Shown here piece by piece: positions 25,530-36,740 of a DNA stretch of 64,000 nt. The position numbers were made by a program, and so were the translations under genes. The notes beneath the pieces are model-generated. The model was not told the DNA's origin, did no database searches, and saw only the letters and a list, made by a program, of their open reading frames with translations. This stretch comes from Podaxis mareebaensis (Eukaryota; Basidiomycota; Agaricomycetes; Agaricales; Agaricaceae): positions 186,001 to 250,000 of the forward strand of contig JAEUWP010000103.1 of the NCBI GenBank assembly GCA_018524725.1. Direction: 5' to 3'. The first letter of the stretch is position 1, and every line of letters begins with the position of its first letter.

Positions 25530-26357
25530 GTTTGCTTGTCTGGTTCTTGTGGATTGGAAACACAGTGGCCTTGATGAGATGTAAAGTCTGTGGGAAGGCC
25601 CAGCTACGCGGAATCTGAACAAGGTACGAAGCATTGACTAAATCAGGAATTTGTGCCAAAAGGGGCGACTGCACTTGTCGCGGGCAATTGTCAAGTTTGT
25701 TCAAGCTCAGGGACATCCTGTCGTAGACCTCTGTTTTTATTTTTTATTTTTTTCAAAAAATTTTACACCTCACATCGTTCCATGCCTTACTCTGGCATTT
25801 CCTTCGTGTTTGCCAAGTTTGCATCTTCTTGCGTTAATATATACAGTAGTAGTGAAGCGAAGCACTTTCTCCTGGCGTCTTGGAGTTGAACATCTTCATC
25901 TGGTTCATTTTGTTATCCGGAATCGAAACCCTACGGCACATTCAGAAGACAGGATGTAAATACACAGCTTCGGAACGACCGCAAATCCATGTTTACAGCT
26001 GGTGTGATTGTGTATATATCTACTATGGGAGTGAGTCCATGTCCGGATCCAGACTCCTTCCCAGCCGTCCGGATCAAGCCTTTGGAGGAATCCGCTTCGC
26101 GAGCTGTCGCTTACGTTCAAACGAAATTGAACAGCCAACCTGACGTGAGGCGAGTTGCTTGGTTCCAAGCCCGCCGTCAAAGATGCAGTCGCCGAGAGCC
26201 TGTTCACCTCATCACGGCCCCATTCCGGGGGCGCCCATCACATTACCAGGCTCAACTCAGTCCAAACATCATAAAATCATAAAACTCGTCCCATCCAACC
26301 CATCATACCTTTTAGACCACCCGTCGACTCCCTCGCCTTCCTCTCTCGCTCCTAACA
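25530..26357. promoter_or_regulatory. Divergent promoter between proline iminopeptidase and the CRAL-TRIO gene
   Basis: About 830 bp between divergent genes. A long T-rich stretch lies at 25737-25770 and CT-rich sequence lies just before ATG 26358. No coding exon is apparent. Confidence 0.45.
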
Positions 26358-27603
26358 ATGGCCGAGCAAACAGCCTCTGATACCAAGGTTTACCTGCCGC
26401 TACCCCCGCCTGATACCCTCTATTCCGAGAATCCACAGCCGGAGTTGACGGAGAAAGAGAGGGGGATGTATGATGCCGTCTTTGCCCACTTTACGAAACC
26501 AGACTACAACTTGCCTGGATTTGACTCTCAAAATGGCGTGGCAGAGAACCAAGACCTGAAAGAGAAGGAGAGTTTCGTGGAGGGAGAGAGGAGGAAGTGG
26601 GCGCCGGAGTTGATTGAGGAAGAGAAGTTTTGGTTGTCTTATGAGTGTATTCTTCGGTGGGTGGAGCATTTTGGGTTGTCGGAAGTGTAGCATTGACTGT
26701 GGGTTGTTCTGAAACGGTTAGGTTTTTGAGAGCGTCGAAATGGAAGACGCAGGTTGCGATCCAAAGACTTGAGAGTACACTTAAGTGGAGAAGAGAATAT
26801 GGTATTTACGACCTTATCACGAAGGAACACATTTCCATTGAGGTGAGCAAACGTGACTTCCATGCTTGCGTCTGCTACTAGACTAATTATTCCATGTCTC
26901 GATGTGTGGCTACTTGATGCTTGCGGTTTGGGGTGTTTCTCATTCCCTCGCCACGGTGCTGTAATGTCAATAGGGCGAAACGGGCAAAGCTATCCTCTTC
27001 GGGTTTGATGTCAAAGGCCGACCTGGGTTCTACATGATTCCCAGTCGCCAGAACACGGAAGAAGGTCCTCGACAAATCCACTATACCGTCTGGCTACTGG
27101 AACGCTGTATTGACTTGATGCCCCCTGGAGTCGAGTACGTCCCTTGCCGACCTTGTGCTAATCTCTTGTATTTTGACAATCATTGCAGGAACCTTGCGAT
27201 TCTTCTCAATTTCGCCTCAAAAGCGAAGAACCCATCCATTGGGACGTCTCGCGCGGTTCTTAACATCCTACAAGACCATTACCCGGAACGCATGGGTGTC
27301 GCGCTTATCATTAACGTCCCGTTCCTTGTCAACGCCTTTTTCAAGATTATTATGCCGTTCGTTGACCCTGTGACGAGGGAAAAGGTCAAGTTCAATCCGA
27401 AAGTCGTGGAGGATGGGTTTGTCGCCAAGGAGTATCTGATGAAGGAATGGTGGGGTGGAGATCATGACTTCGAGTATGATCATGAGAAGTATTTCCCTGA
27501 ACTCGTGAGGATGACCTCGGAGAGGAGGGAGAGGTGGATGGCGAAGTGGAAGGAGCTCGGGGGTTGTGTTGGAGTAAAGGAATGGGATTACAAGAGGGTG
27601 TGA
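26358..27603 (+). CDS. Sec14-like phosphatidylinositol transfer protein (CRAL-TRIO domain)
   Basis: Lipid-binding and exchange protein, cytosolic and membrane associated. Four exons join to roughly 340 residues. The N-terminal CRAL-TRIO_N helix region contains WLSYECILRFLRASKWKTQ and TLKWRREYGIYDLI. The lipid-binding fold follows: GKAILFGFDVKGRPGFYMIP, VWLLERCIDLMPPGVENLAI, LNILQDHYPERMGVALIINV, and FFKIIMPFVDPVTREKVKFN. This closely follows yeast Sec14-homologue (SFH/PDR16-type) proteins. Introns near 26661-26721, 26843-26972 and 27136-27188 restore frame. The start is the first ATG and is preceded by a CT-rich promoter. Lipid specificity cannot be read from the sequence. Confidence 0.9.
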
Positions 27604-28762
27604 AAACTCGTGATGTCCTGACCATGACTCTTGTCTGTTTGACTTGCGGTTTGCCTTGCCCTCGCGTTGTGTGCTTGAGCCCACCTGACGATTTGATGAT
27701 TAGAATAGATATATGTGCCCACATGGATCTACAGCGGCCTACGCCACTAATGCTGCTGTATCCCCTTATACGAGTCAACTAGAGACATATTTGATATACT
27801 CACCTGCCACGTGCTTGAAGCTCGGGGTTTTGATGAGTGCAAGTGTACCGTGTTCGTCGAACTCGCTACTCGGATATTCAGCTTGGGTGTTGCAGGACAA
27901 GAAAGCTAGTGAGCCTGAACAACGGGGTCATACCACATGTGACCATGCTCTCTGTTTTCAACCTCATAGCTTGTGACAAGATCTCATCGTATTGAACCTC
28001 ATTTGATTGTCACCGAGGGTTCTTTCGTGCAACTCTTTGCAGTTCTGCTCTTATATCCTTTAGCCTGGAGTGCTGCTGGCTCAGGCCGAGTTCCACGTCG
28101 ATAGCGAAACGCTTTGCGTAATCGAGGTCCATTAGCAATCCTTCCAACCTAGCTCGAGAACTATGTCGTCGTCAGCCACTTCTCAACCGAGCAGGTTGAC
28201 TGTTTCCGTTCGGGAGGGCCTCCCTGGCCCAAATCCTTTGCTATAAAGTCCTATCTTTCCTAGATATGATCCGTGCCTTGCTACGTCCGCCTTCGGTACG
28301 CACACCTCCCACCTTCTGCCATGGAGACATACTTATTTTGACATGGAGTTCACCAGGAGTTATCGTTCCCCCCGTCGTACAACTCTCAGCCTCCGGCCAA
28401 GGGGATCCGGAATTCTATTGCTCAAGTGTTAAGTCACATCGTTTCCATATCATATCTCTAATATCGCCCGCCTTTACAGGTGAGTGCAGGGGCAAGCAGG
28501 AGTCAGTCATGTTAGCCCTATTCGGTTTTGTGTCAAACACCAACTTATTCCAGCAGTGTTGTCTACTTTCAACGAAGAAATTTCTCCTACGGCTGGAAAG
28601 TGTCAAATGAACCCGACGTGTCTGGTTCCGATCACCCGCGCGTGAGAATCAACCGTGAACTTCCTCTACACGACATCTTGTCTGCGGTAGGCGATTCCGA
28701 GAATAAGTCACTATGGACGTGTCCTTTGATACAAGAATAATATGGCTATCCTCTTATAGATG
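27604..28762. other. Intergenic region downstream of the GTPase-kinase gene
   Basis: About 1.16 kb lying 3' of both flanking genes. It includes one minus-strand open segment with protein-like composition, listed separately. The rest shows no recognisable coding sequence. Confidence 0.4.
28009..28170 (-). other. Possible orphan exon or gene remnant
   Basis: A minus-strand open segment reads RARLEGLLMDLDYAKRFAID, then VELGLSQQHSRLKDIRAELQ, ending RVARKNPR and a stop at 28009. It is amphipathic and charged like a real helix. It begins right after ctgacgacgacatag, which looks like a branch point plus acceptor. I could not find a matching upstream exon, so this may be a decayed gene end. Confidence 0.3.
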
Positions 28763-31355
28763 TCAAGATGTTTCTGTACCCAAATCAAGAAGGATCTGCG
28801 CTATACGTTCGTAATCTATCTTGACATCCGACTTAGCTCTCATCTCCTTCCAAAAGGCGAGGTTGTCCTCATTCCGTGGTGATGGCATAGGACGATTGCC
28901 CTGCGACTCTAAGTCCCCAATGGACTTCCGGATTGCCTCACATGTCGGTCGCTTTTGCGGTTCGTAATTCCAGCAGTCAGCCATCAAACGCCATATGCGG
29001 TCGTCAACTGCATTACTCCCATCCCCCGTCGGCGGTCGAATCGGGACCTCCTGCCGACTCTGGACGGCATTTATGACCTGATAATCCCTCTCGTACTGAT
29101 AGAATGGGATCTTTCGTGTCAGCACCTAATCGATAATTAGGCCTTCGGCATTTTGTGAATTGGCAATCATATGCACCTCGTAACACAAACAGCCAAATGA
29201 CCAGATATCACTCGTCGTCGTCGGCCGGACCAGAACATCGCCCCCGCTGAGTAGTTCAGGGGCATTCCAACGTACTGTACCCCCAGAGAATGTAGCAGAC
29301 CTGAATCTGTCCGCAGTATTCATCGCGATATACGAGACTCCAAAGTCCGTGATCAACGCGCGTCCGTCATCTGAAAGCAGTACATTTTCCTAGAGTACGG
29401 ATAAATCGTTGGCCTCTGGAAGGAACAAAGGGACGCACTGCTTTCAGGTCGCCATGTATGATATCTAATGCGTGCAGGTATTGCAGGCCGTCAATAATAT
29501 CTAAGACCTGAAATGCAGAATGAATCTTTTGGAAAATACCCTTTGTCTGAACCTGCTCGACCACACTCACCAGAGGTGACCAAGGTGTTGAAGGGTGTTC
29601 TCCCAAGTATTCCCGGAGATTTCCTTTTTCCATCCATGGGGAGAGTAGGCAGATCCGTTGTAACTCATCGTCGAGGTAGACACCGTAGAAAGGCAGTATA
29701 TTCGGGTGTGAGAGATGAGCCCATACGATGATCTCCTTCATATGCGTCTCGATGCTAAGTGTTAGATCATGCCATCACGGAGAGATGGAAAAAGGCAGTC
29801 ACCCGCAGGAAGTCAATGTGACCTTGTCTCTGGAAAATACGGCAAACTTTGAGACATATCGCCCGACCTTTGTGCGTTCCCTTGTAAACATCAGCAAAAC
29901 CTCCTCCTCCGACCGGTTGAGGATCCCTTTGTATCCCTTTTCGTAGGGTATAACATCGTGGATAGACTTTCGCTGACTTTACAAGCTCACAAAGCAAGTC
30001 AAGCAAACATTTTCCCTTTCTGCTCTTAAGGATATCGGCTTCATGAAGAAGCTGTGGTAGGACGTGAGTATACCCAGGCAATGTGTTGAAAGAGAGAACG
30101 TACGTCATTTAGGTAATCCGCCACAAGCTGAGCATCACTACCCGTGAGCCTCGCAGCTTTTGCTCGGTGATCAACAATTTCTACAAGTTGTGGGATTTGA
30201 GAATGAAGCTGAGCTTGAACCTGCGATTGGAAAGCCTTCATGTGAAACGCAGGGAGAATTATGTACGTTTCACATCGCGATGGAAGGGACTTACCGCTCT
30301 TGTGGTCTTTCCAAAGAAGAATGCCATGATTCGTCTCCCGAGCGGAATCTTCAGTTTTTTCACCTCTTCAAGAGTTTTCTGGAACTGCTCTTCGATTCTC
30401 GCATACTCCTTCCTCAACTCCCGCGTCAGAGCAGGGTCGTTTGACATTTCCATCTGAGCAAGCAGCGACTTCAATAACTTCTTTTGATCGTCAAGGAGCT
30501 TTTGAAGCGCCGTATACGCCGTCTTGCCAGCCTGGGTTATTTCAAGCTCAACCGACTCCTCCTGCAATAGCATTGCTTCTCTATCCTCTTTTTGCTTGAT
30601 CAGCTGCTCGACAATGCCCCATGCCTCCTGCGAATCGCTTTTTTCTAGGCGAGCAACTCTCGATCCTCTGTCGATGAAGGGCTTCCAAAACTTGGACTTG
30701 AGCTCCTCCTCCCTCCTTACCCCAATCTCGCGTCTGACTTTCTCCCACATAGTCGATACGAGGATCACTTGATTCATCGAGGCGTCGTTACAGAGCTCCT
30801 TAAGCATACGAAGGTTCTTGAACGGAGATCCGGCCATCCGGCCATCACTGATACGGTGGAGGTAGATGAGTCCAGTGAGCTTGGCCCCCTTCTCGTGCCT
30901 GTTCATTCAGTTGCAAATATCAAAAAGAGTGGAGACTTGACATGGCCTACGTCTGTTGCAACCAATTACTGATCATCGCCAAGATCTCCATGTCGGATCT
31001 GGTGGTATCATCGAATCCAGGTATATCGACGAGGACGATCTTATCGCCCCAACCTGGGTGCTCGGCGCGAGTGGCCTGAATCTGACTGGTCACAGACTTC
31101 AGTCCGTTTCCAGCGCGTTTGCCTTGTTGGCCTGTGAGGAGGTCGATGAACTGACAAAGCGAATGAATTCCGTGCAATAATATAAAACAGTGAGCGCACC
31201 CACAAAAGTCTTTCCAGACCCAGTAGGGCCCATGAACCTGAAGAAAACGGTCGTAAGTGGTAGTCCATAACGAGTTTGGGAATGAACACGTACGCGATAA
31301 TGATATCGTCCTTCTGAATTGCCTTTATCGCGTTCAAGTTCATTGCTTCTGCCAT
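28763..31355 (-). CDS. Predicted fusion: N-terminal P-loop GTPase + C-terminal TKL-type protein kinase
   Basis: The GTPase half starts MAEAMNLNAIKAIQKDDIII, has GPTGSGKTF-FIDLLTG (Walker A), VLVDIPGFDDTTRSDMEIL and VILVSTMWEKV, then a coiled coil, and reaches FFFGKTTRA. A consensus gtaagt...cag intron (30294-30221, 74 nt) joins it in frame to VQAQLHSQIPQLVEIVDHRA and a helical linker, then a kinase domain. The kinase shows VGGGGFADVYKGTHKG, AICLKVC (Lys), LSHPNILPFYGV, a catalytic loop HGDLKAENVLL (Gly replaces the HRD Arg), ALITDFGVSYIA, WNAPELLSGGD and SDIWSFGCLCYEVLTRKIPF. Without splicing, the GTPase frame stops at 30259, only 17 bp before a kinase ATG at 30241, so two tightly spaced genes is the alternative. 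One intron needs an AAG acceptor (29736-29738). Confidence 0.72.
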
Positions 31356-31874
31356 GGCGTTTGCTGGAAACTGAACGAGGATCTCGAATACGACGTAGCT
31401 GGAGGAAGAATAGATTCTTCAGTTATAACGGTGGCGGGCTACCTGAAGCCTACAGCAGGTTCACCACGAGGCGTTCACGAGGCGTTTCAACCCCTCTATT
31501 GCAATATAGCTACCTCCAGGCTGTTGTCGATACGAGTCGCTAGCGATAATCTCATGATCTCGATTTATGACCGCAGGATTCTACACAGATCATGATACCG
31601 AAAGGACGATATCGACCTCGTAGAGCCCTACCGCGCACGCTACCTTTGGCCCTGTGGCCGCAAATTGGACCAGCAGAACCGTGATTACATAACCGGAGAC
31701 CCACTCAGACCAAGAAAGCTAACAGAATGAAAACAGATGAAACTGTGAGTTGGGCATCTTGGGTATTCCCAAGTGATTTAGTGCCTATGGTTGTGCTCTA
31801 TGGCACCGTGGTCATGTTCGCTTCCACGTTGGTGGGTGCTTATATAGAACAGACAAGGGGGTCGCATGCTCCAT

Positions 31875-31990
31875 CATGTATCTGCTTCACACGCACTTAA
31901 CAATTGATTATTTTTGAGGGGAATTCAGGGAGGGACGAGGTGTTTTACAGTATGAAAAATGAGAATGATACGAGGACGGATGATTGAATA
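31875..31990. repeat. Diverged direct repeat, copy 1
   Basis: The stretch around gcacttaacaattgattatt and the following tttttgagggga resembles 32600-32720 (gcgattaacgattgataaat then tttgaggaga), about 720 bp away. A further shared ttacagtatgaaaa / ttacaggatgaagg follows at the same spacing. Function unknown. Confidence 0.4.
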
Positions 31991-32240
31991 GCAGGCATCT
32001 ATCATCTCCTGTCGCACTTGTATGTACATCAAATGAAGGTAGAATCTTCACATGGGATGTAGCCCGGGTAAAGCAGGGGTGACGAAGGTGTAAAGGAGGG
32101 CCCAAGTCGCAAGTCATTACATAGCACCGTGAGCTCAATGACGTTCTTATGACGACTTGATAGAGTGCTATCTTTAGCTTAGGCGGCTTGAAGGGAGAAT
32201 GGAAGAAAGGATCAAGACACGAGCGATCTGGTATTACTCG

Positions 32241-32294
32241 TCTACCTATCACAGGTGGTCTACCTATCACAGGTGGTCTACCTATCACAGGTGG
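32241..32294. repeat. Perfect tandem repeat, 3 x 18 bp
   Basis: The 18-bp unit tctacctatcacaggtgg occurs three times without mismatch, followed by a partial tcta. It is a minisatellite-like expansion in non-coding DNA. 18 is a multiple of three, but no gene covers it. Confidence 0.9.
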
Positions 32295-32597
32295 TCTATG
32301 CTGTGTGGGCGGTGGGGTATAGTATCAAGGGCTCCTGGAGCCGATGTCAAAAGAAAAGACAAGCGCGGCACGGAAAAAAAAGTTGCGCGGTGAAGAGAAC
32401 AAATTTGGGGAGTAGAAAGCGGCAAAGTAATGATGCGACGAAAACAGGAAAAGAATTTAGCAAGTAGAAGAACAGAAGAACATATAAGAGTTGTGGTAGT
32501 GCATGGCAGGATATGAACGTGTGTGTGTATGGGCAAACAATAAGCAAGAGAAGCAGTGGAGGAAAGGAGGTTGTATGATACGTTGTACAGTGTAAGA

Positions 32598-32720
32598 GGT
32601 GTATGCTTTACGCGCGATTAACGATTGATAAATTTTGAGGAGATCCAGCGACAATGGAGCATTTACAGGATGAAGGGTTGGTGGTGTGAGGACAGGGTAC
32701 AGTGAATCCGATCCAAAAAC
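32598..32720. repeat. Diverged direct repeat, copy 2
   Basis: Partner of the copy at about 31875-31990 (see there). Similarity is clear for about 60-70 bp and then fades. Confidence 0.4.
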
Positions 32721-32987
32721 TAATAGCGATGTTGGGTAAAAATCCGGGATATGAAGAAAGGGGGCATGGGCGTAAAAGTGGCTCCGGGATGAGGGATAAG
32801 AACAAATAGGAACGATGAGATGGGCAACAGGTCCCTTTAGGGATTAAACGGGTTGTGTGAGAATAAGTGTCAGGCGATAAACGTCGAGTCGGTTTCGGTT
32901 GCCTTGATCAGAGGGAATAACCGATCCAGGGAGGTAAGTATTCAATGGATCGTGTGGCAGGTAGCCAAGGCTGGCAAAGGTGTGATG

Positions 32988-34026
32988 TCAAGGAGACCAA
33001 CGTTCAGGTGGGCTGCCGGGAGAGGAAGCACCGTTATTACCAGCAGCTGCTCCAGAAAGAGCTGCAGCTACAGCAGCTGCAGTTGCATTCTGTTCCTCTA
33101 CAGACGGGCGTCTCCGTCTGGAGGACCTCGTCTGTGACCGCGTTTGCGGCGGCGTCCGACGTCGTAGATGAGCCGTGCGCTTCGGGCTTGTTCCTGCCGC
33201 AGGAAGTGTGTCCTCCTCACGCTCCGACTTCCCAATCCGGGCAGCAACGACAGACTGCCGTAGTGCATTCGTGTCCCCAGAAGTTTGTTCGTCATCGACT
33301 CCGGAACAGCTGCGCTTGCGTCGCTTAGGGGTCCGAATCTCGATAGAAGTTTCTCGGAGGGCAGCCTCTGCAGATGCCGTTATCCGAGGAAGACCGTAGG
33401 GGAGATCGTCGCTAGAGGCGTCTCTGTTGATAGGCGCCGGCACGGGCATTTTTGAGGAACCGCTCGCTGGAGTGTTAAATGTGTCATTAGAGAGACTCTG
33501 TGAGTGTGACCTGCTGGATGCGGACCAGTCGGACTCGACTCCATCGTTATCGTCACCCTCATTATCGGGGAGTTTGCGTTTGGAAGATCTGTAGTGGTGT
33601 GGGAAGGGATTAATTAGATAAAATGAAGACGGCAAGGCAGTCGGAGCATACGCACAGTGGCTGGGTTTTGCCTTGCTGTAGGAGGCGCAGTTCCTTTTTA
33701 AGCTCCTCAAGACGGACGACATGGCGCCAGGACTCGATGCGGGCATTTACAGCATCGTCCATAAGCTCCTGGTTTTTGTAGCGGAGTCGCCAATAGAGGT
33801 CACGGAGGCTGTTGAACTCCTCCCGTAGTGCTTGGTGAGCCTCGGACAGCTCGCGGTGTTGGGTGACAAGGTCGTTGTAAGAGTGGGAGATGCGTTGGAA
33901 ATTTGACCAGAGGTCGTCGTAAGTGAGAGCCTGAGGAGTTGTGGGTGATTCTGGACAGGGAAGGAGCTGAGCTCTGAAAATGACCTTTGGGTCGTGGTCC
34001 TGGGTAAGAACGAGGGGAGGGTCCAT
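32988..34026 (-). CDS. Coiled-coil protein with basic, probably nuclear, C-terminal half; function unknown
   Basis: Not recognised. Exon 1 (34026 to about 33653) encodes MDPPLVLTQDHDPKVIF and a long heptad-like helix: YDDLWSNFQRISHSYNDLV, EAHQALREEFNSLRDLYWRL and ARIESWRHVVRLEELKKEL. An intron (gtgcgt...ctacag, about 33652-33586) joins in frame to SSKRKLPDNEGDDNDGVESD. The C-terminal part is Ser/Pro/Arg-rich with basic clusters (RTPKRRKRSCS, TRSSRRRRPS) that look like nuclear localisation signals, and an Ala/Gly-rich end. It lies divergently only 97 bp from the exo-glucanase gene, so the two may share a promoter. About 320 residues in total. Confidence 0.75.
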
Positions 34027-34123
34027 GGGAGGGAAAGTGGGAGAGAGGTGGTGGGGGAAGCGATAGCGGTGATTATTAAATAAATATTTATGTTACCTGG
34101 TTTCCAGCAGACATGTCACGCCC
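34027..34123. promoter_or_regulatory. Very short divergent promoter
   Basis: Only 97 bp separate the ATGs of two divergent genes. It includes an AT-rich core (taaataaatatttatgtta, about 34077-34095) that may hold TATA elements for either direction. Confidence 0.45.
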
Positions 34124-35876
34124 ATGTTCCCCTCCTCCCTCATCACCCTCCTACCCCTCATCGCCCTCACCGCTGCCACAAAGTGCTCTCTCAGGCTCAA
34201 TAATAATCCCCAGCACGCACAAGTGCCCTTTGTCACTCCTCCATCTCCACAGCCCTCCCAGACCGCAGGAGTAGCCGCGCCATCCCCCACAGCATTTGAT
34301 TATTCCAGAACTAAAGTCCGCGGTGTCAACCTGTATGCACCAACCCTTGATTCATTGACTCACCTCTTCTGACACCCAACCCTTTATTCGACACCGTTCA
34401 GAGGCGGGTGGTTCGTCCTCGAAGTATGTAGAATCTCCTAGCTCTGGCTGCACCGTGCTGCCTCAACTAAACCACGCCCCCTTCCAGCCATGGATCACGC
34501 CCAGCATATTCGAGCGCACAGGCAATGACAACATCATCGATGAATACACCCTTGGGCAGTTCATGGATCCAGACGCTGCACGAGAGTTACTCAGATCCCA
34601 TTGGGAGTCCGTGCGTGCCCCTTGCTGCAGAAAATACAACATTTATTAATAGATATGCAGTGGATCACAGAAGATGATTTTATCGCAATCAAGGCTGCTG
34701 GCCTCAACCACGTCCGGTACGTCCATCTTCTTCTATCAACCCTAATCACCCCCATAACTATTCTTCAACCAGGATACCCATTGGTTACTGGTCGATTCCA
34801 CTCCCGCCCTCCGCGACCAATACCTCAACCGACACCTCCCCCTACATCCCCGGCGCATGGCCCTATATCCTCCGCGCCCTCAACTGGGCCAAAAAACATT
34901 CCATCCACGTCATCCTCGACCTCCATGGTGCCCCCGGTTCTCAAAACGGGTACGACAACTCTGGCCAACGCACATCGAATCCAGTCTGGGGTGCCAACCC
35001 AGCCAATATCACGCGGACAGTTGACACCATCCGTTGGCTCACAGAAAACATCGGTGGGATGGTTGACACCATAGAGCTCCTGAATGAAGCCGCTGGGTTC
35101 ATCCCAAATTGGCCAGACGCTATACGCCAGTTCTGGCTAGACGGCTACGACGCTGTGCGTTCTGTCGAACCCTCCGCTAATGGCAGTGCTAGCACCACCA
35201 ACAACGACAGTAGTAACAATCGTACTAATCCCGGTACACTTGCCGTCATGATCGGCGACGCTTTCCTCGGCCTCCCATCCTGGACTGGCTTCCTCACACC
35301 CCCTCGAGGACACAACGTCCTCATCGACTTACACTCCTACCAAATCTTCTCCGACCTAGAACTTAACCGCACATTCAACGATCACATCTCTTACGCCTGC
35401 TCTACAACTTTCCCAGCGGTCACCTCCTTCGCCTCATCCAACGTCTGGACTGTCGTCGGCGAATGGTCCGCAGCGCTTACCGATTGCGCTAAATGGCTTA
35501 ATGGAAGGGGCATAGGTTCGAGGTGGGATAAGACGTGGTACCCGGATACCAACCCCACAAGCTTCTTTCATGGGAGCTGCGACGGTTGGACAGGGAGTTG
35601 GAATGGAAAGGATGGAGGGAAGGGATTCACTGATGAGTACAAGGATATGTTGAGAAAGTACTGGGAGGTACAGGTTGAGATTGGGGAAGCTGCACAAGGA
35701 TGGGTGTACTGGACTTGGAAGGTACGGATATCGCCGTTGTAGCCCCCATTTAGTTCATGCTGACATCGGGTTTTTAGACCGAAATTGCAGACGAGTGGAG
35801 TTATCAAAAAGGTCTCGAGGGAGGATGGATACCCAAAGATCCTACGTATCGCAAATACCCCAATATATGTGGATGA
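34124..35876 (+). CDS. Exo-beta-1,3-glucanase, GH5 (subfamily 9-like), secreted
   Basis: Cell-wall glucan-trimming enzyme. The signal peptide is MFPSSLITLLPLIALTAAT, followed by a Pro/Ser-rich stretch. Catalytic domain landmarks are typical of fungal EXG proteins: [20 protein letters not shown] across an intron, HWESWITEDDFIAIKAAGLN, HVRIPIGYWSIP, HVILDLHGAPGSQNGYDNSG, a general acid/base in IELLNEAAGF (about 35080), VLIDLHSYQIFS, and a nucleophile in VVGEWSAALTDCAKWLNG (about 35460). It ends WTWKTEIADEWSYQKGLEGG, then KYPNICG and a stop. Five introns, all gt-ag. An insertion rich in Asn/Ser/Thr (about 35170-35235) lies before TLAVMIGDAFL. The usual family length is about 400-450 residues, as here. 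Confidence 0.93.
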
Positions 35877-36740
35877 ATACTGCTTTGAGTTCTTGCTTTC
35901 GACGCTCTCGTTCCACTGCTGGCAGTGTCTGTATTCATTAGGTCATCAGTGTACTGCTTTGTACGCACACGCGCTGTGACGGTGATCATGCATTATAGAA
36001 AAACAATCTGGATGTATGTACGGCAATAGAAGGCACATCTATAGATGAAATAGAAGCCAGAAAGAGACGGAAAGATGGAGACGTACGAGGCGAGTGAAAA
36101 TGTCAAAGCAAAAAGAAGCGAGAAGTAGAGATAAAAGAGTGTGATGAATGGGGTGTAAAGGAGGAAATGGCGGGGAGGGAGGAAAGTTGGTGCATCGGCC
36201 ATTGATGGGAATCTGCGTATCTACACAAGGGGAACGAACGAGGAAAAACTGATGAGCGCGCGAGCGAAGGCGAAGGTATGTCGTCGGATGAACAACGCCG
36301 TGATGTAGATGTGGCGTATTGATATATTGCTGCGATGCTGGGGAATACCTTGACGCCCGGTGCTGAGAATACCAGAGAGACTGATGATGCTGTTGATGTA
36401 TTGGACCAGCTGATGATCGGAGAGGTGGCCAGGACGTCAGGACCAGAGAAGATGCAAACATAGGTGCAGATATGACATGAGGGTGTGGCGCCGAATCTTC
36501 GATGTTGAGCCCTAGATATCCAGATGCTTGAACCTTGACCCATGGCGTGCTGATTGCCAGACGTAGATCCATCGCCAAAGTGGACTGCTCGAGAAACCCC
36601 AATGGGAGAAAGAAATCAAAACCGAGTAGACCGTAAAGTGTAAGCCGATGACCGTGGATTGTGCGCCGTAAACCCGTGGGCTGTGACTAAAAAGGTGAGA
36701 TGAGATGTCGCGGAGCAGATTGCAACCAACAGGGAAACGC
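35877..36740. other. Convergent 3' intergenic region
   Basis: About 860 bp between the 3' ends of the exo-glucanase and the kinase. The plus strand is A/G-rich, consistent with a UTR of the minus-strand gene. The long minus-strand frames (36039-36602 and 36103-36543) are low-complexity Ser/Pro/His/Phe-rich and I do not accept them as genes. Confidence 0.4.

Larger units (their letters stand above)
31356..32987. other. Intergenic, AT/GA-rich, with repeats
   Basis: About 1.6 kb upstream of the GTPase-kinase gene and downstream of the coiled-coil gene. No convincing exon. It contains an 18-bp triplicate repeat and a diverged direct repeat, listed separately. Confidence 0.45.

Noticed and set aside
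36039..36602. 187-codon minus-strand frame
   Set aside because: Ser/Pro/His/Phe-rich composition typical of A/G-rich UTR read in reverse; no domain and no link to neighbours.
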